Assembly: GCA_965656875.1 (NCBI GenBank)
Contig: CBFHMJ010000010.1
Coordinates: forward strand, 186,001-250,000
DNA: 64,000 bases
Source: CBFHMJ01 sp965656875
GTDB lineage: Bacteria > Pseudomonadota > Gammaproteobacteria > Enterobacterales > Alteromonadaceae
Direction: 5' to 3'
Shown here: one piece after another, positions 36,777 through 45,464 of the stretch
Layout: each line of letters opens with the position of its first letter
Position numbering within the stretch: the stretch's first letter is position 1
The notes under the pieces: model-generated
What the model was told of the DNA's origin: nothing
Database searches by the model: none
The model's input: only the letters and a program-made list of their open reading frames with translations
Position numbers and translations under genes: made by a program

Positions 36777-37211
36777 TTAACAGCCCCTAACTACCGTAAT
36801 TTTCTCCATGTGGTACTCATATTCATCTTCACCCGTTACAACAAACCCGGCTCGACAATACAACGCCAACGCCGGGTTTTCTTTTAGCACTGTCAGTGTC
36901 ACCTTGCCTGCCAGCGCAGACAGCCGGGTCAATACCGCCTTGCCGATACCTCGTCCCTGAAACTCAGGTAAAATTTGCAACTGTTGTAGTTCAATCACAT
37001 CATTGTCATGACAAAACTTCACTAAACCACAAGGTATGTCATCAACCGACAGAATATGCGAACACTCAAACGCCTCATTCATACGAAAGTCATGTTGTTC
37101 TGATGACAAAAACAACCCTGCTTTTTCAAGATGCGGCACCATTGTTTTGAGCCTGAGTGCCATTAACCAGGGTTTATCTTCTGTCGTTGCCTGTCGCCAG
37201 TTAATATTCAT
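36777..37211 (-). CDS. GNAT-family N-acetyltransferase with a MITE at its start codon
   Basis: It is 144 aa. LPEFQGRGIGKAVLTRLS is the acetyl-CoA motif and ALYCRAGFVVTGEDEYEYHM the usual C-terminus. The N-terminus INWRQATTEDKPWL looks complete, so the ATG at 37211 is probably right. That ATG touches the end of a 198-bp MITE, so the promoter and ribosome site must lie in the repeat; only a weak AAGG about 12 bases upstream is seen. Expression may therefore be altered. The substrate is unknown. Confidence 0.85.
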   Translation of the reverse strand: MNINWRQATTEDKPWLMALRLKTMVPHLEKAGLFLSSEQHDFRMNEAFECSHILSVDDIPCGLVKFCHDNDVIELQQLQILPEFQGRGIGKAVLTRLSALAGKVTLTVLKENPALALYCRAGFVVTGEDEYEYHMEKITVVRGC

Positions 37212-37410
37212 TAGAGCTTGTGGCCTTTTCGGATTAAATTTTGTTCGAATTCTATCAGTTGTTAAATCATTGCATGAACAGCGCTTGGCGCATGTTTCTA
37301 CGGCGTTTCAGCCCGCTTATGTAGAACAACTACACGACGTAACCTGAAGCCTTGTATAAACACGCGATAAGCTGCTGCAAAATCCACCTGCAAAGATCAC
37401 CACTTTCTAA
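37211..37410 (+). repeat. MITE, longest copy (copy D)
   Basis: It is 200 bp, bounded by TTAGAGCTTGTGGCCTTTTC and the inverted, imperfect CCTGCAAAGATCACCACTTTCTAA. The TA at both ends suggests IS630-like insertion with TA duplication. The interior includes GCGCTTGGCGCATGTTTCTA and GTAGAACAACTAC. It lies exactly between the GNAT start and the esterase stop. It has no coding capacity. Confidence 0.75.
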
Positions 37411-38685
37411 TTACTTCTCAAATTCCTTGATCTTTGCGGAAATAATATTCATCTGCCACTGATTGGCTTGATAACGACTGGCCAGTGATTCAACCTCCTT
37501 CATGACGGCCAGCGCTTTATCTTTCTGCCCCGCTTTTTTCAGCGCGTCAGATAAAGCGATATTGAACGCAATGGAATGCTTAAACTGGTCAGCAGCCTGT
37601 TGCAACAATGCAAGACCAGCTTCTGGCGAATCAAAATGCCCGACATAATTTGCCTGCATCAGTAAAAATGCTTCTGCCGACTGAGGTAGCAGCTTCATGG
37701 CTCGTTCAATAAACCCGCTCAGTGCCTCAGCGTTTTTATGTACATAAAAATGTCGGACCATGCCACGAATTGACGGCGCGGGTACTGGCTGCGCCATGTT
37801 CCAACGCTTATACAGTGCCGCATAGTGATTTAATGTTACATCGGGATTAGCAAGCTGATTCAACGTCTTTTCAGGAATAAACCAATCGCGAAATACCGTT
37901 TTCAAACCATATCTGAGTGCCACCAATCCGGCAGAACCATGGTTTTCCTCAGGAAAGTCGTTAATGAACCAGTTAATCGAAGATGGTTGCTGTTCATCAA
38001 GTAAGGAACGAAAACGTTGCTGCCCCATTTTTGTTTCATCACCAAGCGTCAAAAACAGCGTAGCCTCTGCACGCCCTTCCTGCGTCAACGTGTCACCCAC
38101 CTGTTCAACAAATGCGAAATCGTTCAACCACACCGAAGGACTTGACGCAAAAAAGACATTAAATGATTCAGGATGATGCACCAGTGCATTCAGTACAAAT
38201 AAGCCACCAATCGAATGTCCGTAAAGCAAACTGTAATCGCTGGCGCGATAATGTTGCTGTATATACGGTTTCAATTCAGCCGTCATCCAGGCCAGAAATT
38301 TATCCGCTTCGCCGTAGGCATCCTTATCGAAAGGCGCAGTTAAACCTCGGGGTGTCATATATTTACGATACTGCTCCGTCCCTTTGTCTGATATACCGAC
38401 GATTATAAGATCAGGGATTAGCTGTGCTTTGTTCATCATGAAATCCAACATGCCAGACGTTGCTCGCACGTTATAATCACCATCAAGCACATACAACACC
38501 GGGTAAGTCGCTTCCGGGTTAGAGGCATAATTTTCCGGTAAGACGACCGTTATGTTTCTATCTTCATTTAATTGTTTTGACCACACCGTCACTAAACTAC
38601 CTGTCGTTGACGGCGATGCGAATACCTCTTCAGACACACTAATGACTGATATAAGTATTAACATAACTAACCAGATGTTTCGCAT
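37411..38685 (-). CDS. Exported alpha/beta-hydrolase (esterase D / IroE-like)
   Basis: It is 424 aa. A signal peptide (to about residue 23, VFA) precedes a hydrolase domain with VLYVLDGDYN, LLYGHSIGGLF (nucleophile Ser) and FPEENHGSAG (catalytic His). This is the PF00756-type esterase family that includes ferri-siderophore and S-formylglutathione esterases. The last 130 residues are helical and TPR-like (SAEAFLLMQANYVGHF, KKAGQKDKALAVMKEVE). It is probably periplasmic. The substrate is unknown, and no siderophore genes are close. Confidence 0.85.
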   Translation of the reverse strand: MRNIWLVMLILISVISVSEEVFASPSTTGSLVTVWSKQLNEDRNITVVLPENYASNPEATYPVLYVLDGDYNVRATSGMLDFMMNKAQLIPDLIIVGISDKGTEQYRKYMTPRGLTAPFDKDAYGEADKFLAWMTAELKPYIQQHYRASDYSLLYGHSIGGLFVLNALVHHPESFNVFFASSPSVWLNDFAFVEQVGDTLTQEGRAEATLFLTLGDETKMGQQRFRSLLDEQQPSSINWFINDFPEENHGSAGLVALRYGLKTVFRDWFIPEKTLNQLANPDVTLNHYAALYKRWNMAQPVPAPSIRGMVRHFYVHKNAEALSGFIERAMKLLPQSAEAFLLMQANYVGHFDSPEAGLALLQQAADQFKHSIAFNIALSDALKKAGQKDKALAVMKEVESLASRYQANQWQMNIISAKIKEFEK

Positions 38686-39129
38686 GATAAATTCCCTTAT
38701 TAAAATAAACTTTAACCCTTTTAAACCAGTTTTAATAAAACATCATATAAATACGATAAATAGCGGTAAATTCCGATATAAAACTAAGAGTTAGTTATTT
38801 AGCAATAACAAATATTCATCTCCATACCGCTTAAAATAAACATGATTTCTGCTAAAGTTTTACTAAATTTAAAACTTAAATCTGAACAATTAGCCAATAT
38901 TTACGTTTTGTTACAGCTTTCGACGCGATGTTCCCGTGTGCCAGTCAGCAGGTTTATACGCAAGGTTTCTCCCGGTAACGCAGAGAAATTAAGAAGTTAC
39001 AGGTTATTATGAGCTTGACGTTCTGAATGAATAATAAGAAAACACTTACTGGATGATTTAAATTTATGAATAAGCTATAGCCTTTTTAACCACAAGCTTT
39101 ATTATGAGTTACAAAATCGACTAATAAAC
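38686..39129. other. Intergenic region upstream of the esterase
   Basis: About 440 bases, mostly AT-rich. A GC-richer patch at about 38930-39000 could fold, but I could not match it to any riboswitch. No ORF is supported. Confidence 0.4.
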
Positions 39130-39231
39130 TAGAGCATGTTGACCTTTACGGATGAAATGTTGTTTGAATTCATTCATTTGTTAGTAATTGCATGGACAGT
39201 GCTTGTCGCCTGCAAAGATCAATTCGCTCTA
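39130..39231 (+). repeat. MITE, internally deleted copy (copy C)
   Basis: It is 102 bp. The ends are TAGAGCATGTTGACCTTTAC and the inverted TGCAAAGATCAATTCGCTCTA, imperfect terminal repeats with TA at both ends. Relative to copy D it lacks about 95 internal bases. Confidence 0.75.
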
Positions 39232-39254
39232 CACAACAATAACGATCATCAGGT

Positions 39255-39647
39255 ATGAAACAACACATCTGGAGAGGCTATATTATCCTTCTCCTTGCTG
39301 CCGGGGCTGCCCGTGCAACTGAAAAAATACTGACCGATAGCGGCGGCTTTGCCAGTCGTTATTTGCCGTTGATTGTTTTGATGATCATTTCTTTAGGCAT
39401 TTATGGCAGTATTGCCAAAAAGCCTATTTTCACGCCTTTAGTTTGGAAAGCCGTATTCTGGTTATCCGTTTCTGTTAGCTTCACCTTGTTTGCATTAGCA
39501 CTGTACCTGAGTATTATTGTCGGCGGCAGTGCGCTTACCTGGGCTGCTGTTTCCATACTGGTCGTTGCCATCTTATTTCCCGGCCAGCTTCGTATTAAAC
39601 ACTATGCTTTTCGCATGCCGGAAGTCTGGCAAACGGACGCCGGATAA
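39255..39647 (+). CDS. Small integral membrane protein of unknown function
   Basis: It is 130 aa with about four hydrophobic segments (residues 8-22, 36-52, 64-88, 92-108). I do not recognise a family. It is followed 28 bases later by a kinase-like gene in the same direction, so the two may form an operon. The MITE ends 23 bases upstream of its start, so its promoter region has been altered. Confidence 0.6.
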   Translation: MKQHIWRGYIILLLAAGAARATEKILTDSGGFASRYLPLIVLMIISLGIYGSIAKKPIFTPLVWKAVFWLSVSVSFTLFALALYLSIIVGGSALTWAAVSILVVAILFPGQLRIKHYAFRMPEVWQTDAG

Positions 39648-39675
39648 AACACCGAATAACGACGCCTTTTAAATC

Positions 39676-40629
39676 ATGTCTCTGACTCAATGCTGGACTC
39701 AACCACACTGGCCTGAAGCAATTGACGACTGGTTAGTCGAACAATTAGCCCAACAAGCTATTGTGCCAACTGGATCAGCCGAGCCTGTTTCAGGCTGGGC
39801 ACTCGGCCATATACGTAAACGCCCAACAACAATGGGTGATGTTTTTTATAAAGCGACTGCTTTTCTTCCACTGTTCTCAAACGAAGCAACCGTTTGCCAA
39901 CAACTGTCAGTGAATTTTCCCGAGTTCGTGCCCGAAGTTCTTGCAACACATGCACAACAGCAATGGTTCGCCACCCGAAGTTTTGGTGAGGCATTACCAG
40001 AAGATGCACCTCAGTCGGACTGGGAAACGGCCTTCCATCATTTTGCACAGTTACAACTGGCATCCATTGAACGAATAGACACCCTGAAACATCACGGTTG
40101 TCTCGCTCGCCCGATTCAGCAACTTCCAACCCAATTGTCAGATGCTCTGACATCCTCAGCGGTTCAACAGCGGCTCGAACCATCCGTCTCACTGAACAAC
40201 CAGAACATTATTGAGGCCGTTCAATCCGCCATAACAAGGTTGAATGCGCTGAAACTGCCAGAGACCCTGGTTCACGGTGACTTACATATTGAGAATATTA
40301 CCCGGCAGGACAACAACTACTTATTTTTTGACTGGAGTGATGCGTGTATCAGCCACCCATTTATTGATGGCACTTATATTTTCCGCATGGAAGACACGCC
40401 TCAAAAACAAGCGATCATTGACAGCTATCTCAAGCCCTGGCAGGCATGGACCACAGAATCGACATTAAAGCAGGCCTGGGCGCTGGCAGAAATTGTTTGC
40501 TATGCTCATCAGGCGGTGAGTTACGCTTCAATGGCCAATACTCTGTCTGTTGAAGAGATGGCATCGTTGAACACCGCCTGTTCCAATGCATTTAACAGAC
40601 TGAACAATGCAGCAAGCTTGTACCGTTGA
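39676..40629 (+). CDS. APH-family phosphotransferase
   Basis: It is 317 aa. LVHGDLHIENI carries the catalytic Asp of the Brenner motif, and LFFDWSDACISHPFID the metal-binding Asp, as in aminoglycoside/choline-type kinases. Members phosphorylate small molecules such as antibiotics, choline or sugars. No substrate can be assigned from sequence, and I would not call it a resistance gene. It probably forms an operon with the small membrane protein upstream. Confidence 0.82.
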   Translation: MSLTQCWTQPHWPEAIDDWLVEQLAQQAIVPTGSAEPVSGWALGHIRKRPTTMGDVFYKATAFLPLFSNEATVCQQLSVNFPEFVPEVLATHAQQQWFATRSFGEALPEDAPQSDWETAFHHFAQLQLASIERIDTLKHHGCLARPIQQLPTQLSDALTSSAVQQRLEPSVSLNNQNIIEAVQSAITRLNALKLPETLVHGDLHIENITRQDNNYLFFDWSDACISHPFIDGTYIFRMEDTPQKQAIIDSYLKPWQAWTTESTLKQAWALAEIVCYAHQAVSYASMANTLSVEEMASLNTACSNAFNRLNNAASLYR

Positions 40630-40764
40630 GTCTGATAAAAACACGATCCAGGTCAAACGGCCCGTACAGCAAGATTGACTTATATAACGGACCTCTGATG
40701 TACTTACCATCCGGGGTTTGGTAAAAAATACGATAATTATCCGAGAAAAAACGGGGAACACATT

Positions 40765-41643
40765 ATGAGCAAAATACTGGTCGTGGCACATCGTGAAGAT
40801 GAAGCCCCCATCGCGCTCGAAAAAGCCGTAGAACTGGCACAACTTCACAAAGCTGATATCCATGTCATGGGTTTCTGTTATGAAAACCTTGACGGTCTGA
40901 CTACTTTCTCCACTGATCAGCTTACTGATGTCCAGTTACAACTGGTGAAAAAGAAACAATCCTGGCTCCAACAAGAATTAGACAAGCTCGCAACGTTTAA
41001 CGGCGAAATCACCTGGGAAGTCAACTGGCAAAAAGACATCCACAAATCAGTGATTAAAGAAACCGAAACCAACGACTACGAAATGGTAGTTACGCAGCGT
41101 CATCGCACTGAGAGCTTCTTCCATATTCCGACAGAAGGCTACCTGCTTCGTGAAGCAACCGTACCCGTGTATATCGCTCATGAGAGCCAGTGGAAAGACA
41201 AAAACACGTTATTAGTATCCGTCGATCTTAAAAACCAGTCGAATGACGGCCAGCAAATGATGCGTCAGTTGTTTGCTACCGCCAGAGATTTGGCCGACAG
41301 AGCCGGAGCAACACTACAATGTTGCTTTAGCGTTGAATTACCCGAGGTATTGATTGATCTGGATTTAGTCAATCAGGACAAATACCACCAACAAGTTGAC
41401 GATACCTTCCTTCCACAGCTTCAGGAAATTGCCAGCGAATACGGTATTGAAAAAGATGGTGTTCACGTAAAAGTGGGCAAACCCGGTAAGACAATTGCCA
41501 GTATCGCAACCAAAGCTAAAGCCAAAACCGTTATTATTGGCTCAATGGCACGTCAGGGCATCAAAGGTAAACTGATTGGCAATACCGCAGAGAAGCTCGG
41601 CGGTTATTTACATACGGATATGCTGGTCGTTCCCGTTCAATAA
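40765..41643 (+). CDS. Tandem-domain universal stress protein (UspE-like)
   Basis: It is 292 aa, made of two Usp domains. The second ends in the nucleotide-binding signature VIIGSMARQGIKGKLIGNTA followed by the hydrophobic strand DMLVVPV. The first, starting MSKILVVAHREDEA, is less conserved. Such proteins are cytoplasmic and respond to stress; the mechanism here is unknown. A strong hairpin follows the gene. Confidence 0.9.
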   Translation: MSKILVVAHREDEAPIALEKAVELAQLHKADIHVMGFCYENLDGLTTFSTDQLTDVQLQLVKKKQSWLQQELDKLATFNGEITWEVNWQKDIHKSVIKETETNDYEMVVTQRHRTESFFHIPTEGYLLREATVPVYIAHESQWKDKNTLLVSVDLKNQSNDGQQMMRQLFATARDLADRAGATLQCCFSVELPEVLIDLDLVNQDKYHQQVDDTFLPQLQEIASEYGIEKDGVHVKVGKPGKTIASIATKAKAKTVIIGSMARQGIKGKLIGNTAEKLGGYLHTDMLVVPVQ

Positions 41644-41838
41644 CACATTACCCGATTCTCTGTGTTGTCAAGAAACACCAACACAGAGAATCAACATCCT
41701 CGAACTCAACAGGTTGTAACCGTCTAACCAATCCCTCAGTTCACCCAGTTATTTCCTCTCAGCTGTCCCCGCTATGAACCTGGAAAAAGCGCATACCCGT
41801 TCATATACTCAACATTTGAATATCGGTTTCATACACCT
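41644..41838. other. Downstream region of the usp gene
   Basis: It holds the usp hairpin (listed separately). A 61-codon frame at 41774 has no ribosome site and is not called. Confidence 0.5.
41654..41692 (+). terminator. Strong hairpin after the universal stress protein gene
   Basis: A perfect 14-bp stem (GATTCTCTGTGTTG against CAACACAGAGAATC, 11-nt loop) ten bases past the stop. No T run follows, so it may protect the 3' end as well as terminate. Confidence 0.65.
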
Positions 41839-42063
41839 ATGCGTGTTACATACGGACAGACCAACCATTTACTATTTCCCAGTCTTGTGGCACTCCAGTG
41901 CCTTACGTTATGGGCTGAAATGCTGTCAGTTGTTATGCTGGTCAGTCTTATCTGTTTAACGCTAACTACCCTCTTTCGATTTACTCTTCACTCATTTTAT
42001 CGAACCCCAAACAGACATCAGCCAGCACAACCACCCGCCAGAGCTTCACCAAAAACGGCTTAA
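41839..42063 (+). CDS. Possible small membrane protein
   Basis: A 74-codon frame with one strong hydrophobic segment (SVVMLVSLICLTLTTLF) followed by a basic, Pro-rich tail. No clear ribosome site precedes it, and the start could be internal. It lies 68 bases before the CBS-protein gene in the same direction. Composition alone makes it plausible. Confidence 0.3.
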   Translation: MRVTYGQTNHLLFPSLVALQCLTLWAEMLSVVMLVSLICLTLTTLFRFTLHSFYRTPNRHQPAQPPARASPKTA

Positions 42064-42131
42064 CAGCACCAACACCCTCTTTGATTGTTCAATCAGAACG
42101 AAACAGCATCTCATGACTAAACAGGTGACTT

Positions 42132-42755
42132 ATGCCCCCATTATCATCATCTTCAGGCCCTAAAGCCTCCGGTGTTGCTGACCAGACGACTGACGCAGAA
42201 ACCACCACCGCGACATCGACAATGACAACGCCAACCTTGTCATTTTCAGGTCAATACACACCGCCAACGGATCATATTTTACACCGCTTTCATCACGACT
42301 GTTTTCCACAAATAGATGTGGACACAACAATTGATGAAGCATCACTCATTATGAATAAAACACACCAGAAAATGAGCTTTGTGGTCGATAACAGCCACCA
42401 AATCAAGGGAATTATTTCCACAGCACGATTAGGCGATCACCATGTTGTTACAACTGCCCGGCAGCGAAACTGCAACCGTTCAGAACTAAGTATCAGTGAT
42501 GTGATGATCAACATTGATGAGCTGGACAGCATCAGTACTGAAACACTGTCAAAAATGAACGCCGCCGATGTTCTGCAATACATGCAACATCACGGCACTG
42601 AATTTCTGCTGATTCGATACAATAAATCGAACAAAATTTACGGGTATTTCGACAGGCTGGAAGTTACCAGTGCGCTTGGGCTGGTATCGTATGCAGCACA
42701 CCCGGCTAAATCATTTCGTGAGTTAGTCGAACAAGTATTTGGTCGTGAAAACTAA
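42132..42755 (+). CDS. CBS-domain protein
   Basis: It is 207 aa. A disordered Ser/Thr-rich N-terminus (about 45 residues) is followed by two CBS-like repeats: CFPQIDVDTTIDEASLIM with SFVVDNSHQIKGIIS, and SISTETLSKMNAADVLQYM with EFLLIRYNKSNKIYGYFD. CBS pairs usually bind adenosine nucleotides. No enzymatic domain is attached. The start follows CAGGTGACTT. The target is unknown. Confidence 0.75.
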   Translation: MPPLSSSSGPKASGVADQTTDAETTTATSTMTTPTLSFSGQYTPPTDHILHRFHHDCFPQIDVDTTIDEASLIMNKTHQKMSFVVDNSHQIKGIISTARLGDHHVVTTARQRNCNRSELSISDVMINIDELDSISTETLSKMNAADVLQYMQHHGTEFLLIRYNKSNKIYGYFDRLEVTSALGLVSYAAHPAKSFRELVEQVFGREN

Positions 42756-42773
42756 AGCTTGTTAACTCACTCT

Positions 42774-42801
42774 GGCGACTTTTCCTGCTTTGAAAGTCGC
42801 C
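42774..42801 (+). terminator. Hairpin after the CBS-protein gene
   Basis: A perfect 9-bp inverted repeat GGCGACTTT / AAAGTCGCC with a 10-nt loop, 18 bases past the stop. T residues are sparse. Confidence 0.5.
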
Positions 42802-42906
42802 CGGCCTTCCCTTCTACATCCGGCTAAATACTCTTTTTGGGATTTAACCGTGCCTTAACGTTGCTTACCGTAATCTCTACCGTGAACATGTCGAACGAGG
42901 AACATT

Positions 42907-44295
42907 ATGCGTCACCCACGGTTGTTACCCTTGCGGTCTACTCTCTCACGGTTAAAACCATCTTTCGCTGCGATGCCAGCACTGGCATTCGTTACGCTCA
43001 CTGGCTGTGCAACGTTTGAACAAAGCCATGCAGATCAGCAGGCAAACAAGGCCTATCACTCACTGACCGATCAATCCTTTGAGCTAACGGCTGAACGTAA
43101 TCCCGTGTCTCTGCGAGATTTACTTCCGGCTGAACAAGCCTGGCAATTAGTAGAAACAGCTCATCGCAACAACCCAGGGCTACAACAAACCTGGCTGACC
43201 TTACAATCGTCACGCTTGCAGCACGGTGTCACCGTTGCTAATCAACTTCCTACGTTATCCGCTGGTTTAGATGCCACCAGAGTCCAACAAGGTACAACGT
43301 ATTCACCAGCACTAACTATCAACTGGACCGTCGATTTGTGGCAGCAATTATCTGACAGCAGCGCCGCGCAACTGGCAACGGTGGCTGCCAATAGCTGGCG
43401 ATTTCAGGCAGCTAAAGAGCTACTGACCGCCAACATTTTGCAATCCTGGCTGGCACTCAGTCAGTTTAAACAGCTCGTTTCCATCGAACAGCGTCGAGTT
43501 GACACACTGGCCCGCAATGAAGCCATTATCGTTGAACGTTATCGCAAAGGTTTGACTGACTTAAAAGATTTGGACACCGCCCGTACATCGACCAAAAGCA
43601 GTCAGGCAACGCTGGTCGATTATGAAAATCAGCTGGCAAAAACAATACGAGATTTAACCCTGCTGACCGGTGAACGACATCCCGATATTCATGTGGCTAA
43701 TGCGTTTTCTCCGGTGTCACTACCCGAGGTTTTTTCTCAACAACAAAACCTTGCGCAACGACCTGATCTGAAAGCGGCCTGGCTCACCATCAGTGCCAGC
43801 CAGTATCAGCACAAAGTCGCGTATAAAGCATTACTACCATCACTGTCTGTTTCCGGCACGCTCAGCGGTGACAATACCAATCTGCACGATGCGCTGTTGG
43901 GTAGTCATGGCTGGCGTTTACTGGGCCAGTTAACCGCTCCCATTTTCAATGCCGGCTCCCTGTCAAAACAAGCCGAGATTGCCCGTTTAAATGCAGAACA
44001 ACAATATCGAGCGTTTCAGCAAACCTTGTTAACGGCAGTCAATGAAGTGGACAACGCAATCGCGCTGGAAAAAACACTCGACAGCCGAATCCTGTTTACT
44101 CAGCAAGCCATCGACAGCGCCAAACGTAGCGAAGTGACTTATAACACCCGTTATCAGAACGGCACTGTTTCACTGTTGGATTTACTTCAGGTTCAACAAC
44201 AAACCTTTGCGCTGGAGAACCAACTAGTGCAACTGACCTATCAACAATTAAGTAATCGTCTCTCACTGGGATTAGCACTGGGCGCAGGAGTTTAA
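42907..44295 (+). CDS. TolC/NodT-type outer-membrane efflux lipoprotein
   Basis: It is 462 aa. The lipobox LTGC (Cys at about residue 36) marks it as an outer-membrane lipoprotein of the NodT class. Two repeated TolC-type halves are seen (NPGLQQTWLTLQSSRLQHGV and QRPDLKAAWLTISASQYQHK), each ending in long helices, with TYNTRYQNGTVSLLDLLQVQQ near the end. It is the first gene of a five-gene operon with its adaptor, pump and two-component regulators, and should form the exit duct. Confidence 0.92.
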   Translation: MRHPRLLPLRSTLSRLKPSFAAMPALAFVTLTGCATFEQSHADQQANKAYHSLTDQSFELTAERNPVSLRDLLPAEQAWQLVETAHRNNPGLQQTWLTLQSSRLQHGVTVANQLPTLSAGLDATRVQQGTTYSPALTINWTVDLWQQLSDSSAAQLATVAANSWRFQAAKELLTANILQSWLALSQFKQLVSIEQRRVDTLARNEAIIVERYRKGLTDLKDLDTARTSTKSSQATLVDYENQLAKTIRDLTLLTGERHPDIHVANAFSPVSLPEVFSQQQNLAQRPDLKAAWLTISASQYQHKVAYKALLPSLSVSGTLSGDNTNLHDALLGSHGWRLLGQLTAPIFNAGSLSKQAEIARLNAEQQYRAFQQTLLTAVNEVDNAIALEKTLDSRILFTQQAIDSAKRSEVTYNTRYQNGTVSLLDLLQVQQQTFALENQLVQLTYQQLSNRLSLGLALGAGV

Positions 44296-44300
44296 CGGCC

Positions 44301-45464
44301 ATGACACTTTTATCTAAAAAAACCATCATTACTCTGTCAGGCATCGGGCTGATTTTTCTGGCGATGGGCGTCAACAATGTGCTTGTGGCCAGCCAACAGG
44401 CTTTCGTTCCGCCTAAAAGTGAACCCCGTTATCCGGATGTATCAGTCACGGCGGTAACACCTGTCGCCCAACAAGCATCAGTAACTGCGTTTGGTGAAGT
44501 AACATCGCGCCAACAACTTAGTTTATCGTCTCAGGTCAGCGGCCAAATCATTTACCTGTCACCTACCTTTCATACCGGAAAAACCCTTAAAAAAGGTGAC
44601 GTAATTGCCCGAATCGAACCGATTATTTATCAACAGGCACTGGCCAATGCCAACGCTGATTTAGCCGATGCAGAACTGGCACTGGCACAGGAAGAGTTAA
44701 ACAGTGAACAAGCCGCAGCGGAATGGCAACAATCCGGATTGAAAGAAACGCCGTCTGATTTGGTACTGCGAAAACCTCAACTCGCCGCTGCCAAAGCCAG
44801 ACTCGTTATGGCACAACAAGCCGTAAAAAAAGCCCAATATGATTTAAGCCAGACCGAAATCATTGCGCCGTTTAACGCGCTGGTTGTTAGCCGTCAGGTT
44901 CAAACTGGCAGTAACATTCAAATCGGTGCTGTGATTGCCGATCTGTACGATACCGATTTATTCGAAATTAGCCTGCCATTATCAGAACAACAATGGTCAC
45001 TGTTACCTGCAGCCAGTCAGTTGAACACGCTTACTATCACCGTCAAAGATGCTGCCACCGGACAATCCTGGACAGCAACACCCGATCGGGTAGAGCAACA
45101 TATCGATACCGCCAGTCGACAACGTTCTTTAGTGGCTGTCGTTGCTGACCCACTGGCACACGACCATCCACTGTTCCCGGGTAATTTTGTTCAGGCAGAA
45201 CTCACCAGCGGCATGGTTGAAGGACTCTGGCAATTGCCATCATCAGCCTTAATCGACGCCCACACCGTTTGGGCCGTGAATGACGAACAACTCTTAACAC
45301 CACTGTCTGTCGATATTCAGTTTTCTCGCGGTAATAGTGTGTTTGTGACGCCCGTTCAATCTGATAGCACATCACCTATGCAAACAGTACGTATCGTGAA
45401 TCGTCCGTTAGCCAGTTACCTGCAAAACATGCAGGTTAATCCAACCGTAGAGGGCATCCAGTAA
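44301..45464 (+). CDS. RND efflux periplasmic adaptor (membrane-fusion protein)
   Basis: It is 387 aa. An N-terminal membrane segment (about residues 8-28) leads to the biotinyl-lipoyl halves (SSQVSGQIIYLSPTF and FNALVVSRQVQTGSNI) flanking a helical hairpin (about 105-180), then beta-barrel domains. It bridges the inner-membrane pump and the TolC-like duct. It starts five bases after the upstream stop and overlaps the pump gene by one base (TAATG). Confidence 0.93.
   Translation: MTLLSKKTIITLSGIGLIFLAMGVNNVLVASQQAFVPPKSEPRYPDVSVTAVTPVAQQASVTAFGEVTSRQQLSLSSQVSGQIIYLSPTFHTGKTLKKGDVIARIEPIIYQQALANANADLADAELALAQEELNSEQAAAEWQQSGLKETPSDLVLRKPQLAAAKARLVMAQQAVKKAQYDLSQTEIIAPFNALVVSRQVQTGSNIQIGAVIADLYDTDLFEISLPLSEQQWSLLPAASQLNTLTITVKDAATGQSWTATPDRVEQHIDTASRQRSLVAVVADPLAHDHPLFPGNFVQAELTSGMVEGLWQLPSSALIDAHTVWAVNDEQLLTPLSVDIQFSRGNSVFVTPVQSDSTSPMQTVRIVNRPLASYLQNMQVNPTVEGIQ

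Noticed and set aside
37036..37347. 103-codon plus-strand frame
   Set aside because: It is antisense to the GNAT gene and then reads through the MITE; a repeat artefact.
38930..39000. Possible riboswitch such as c-di-GMP GEMM
   Set aside because: A few motif-like fragments (ACGCAAGG, CCCGGTAAC) are present, but in the wrong order and without the conserved core.
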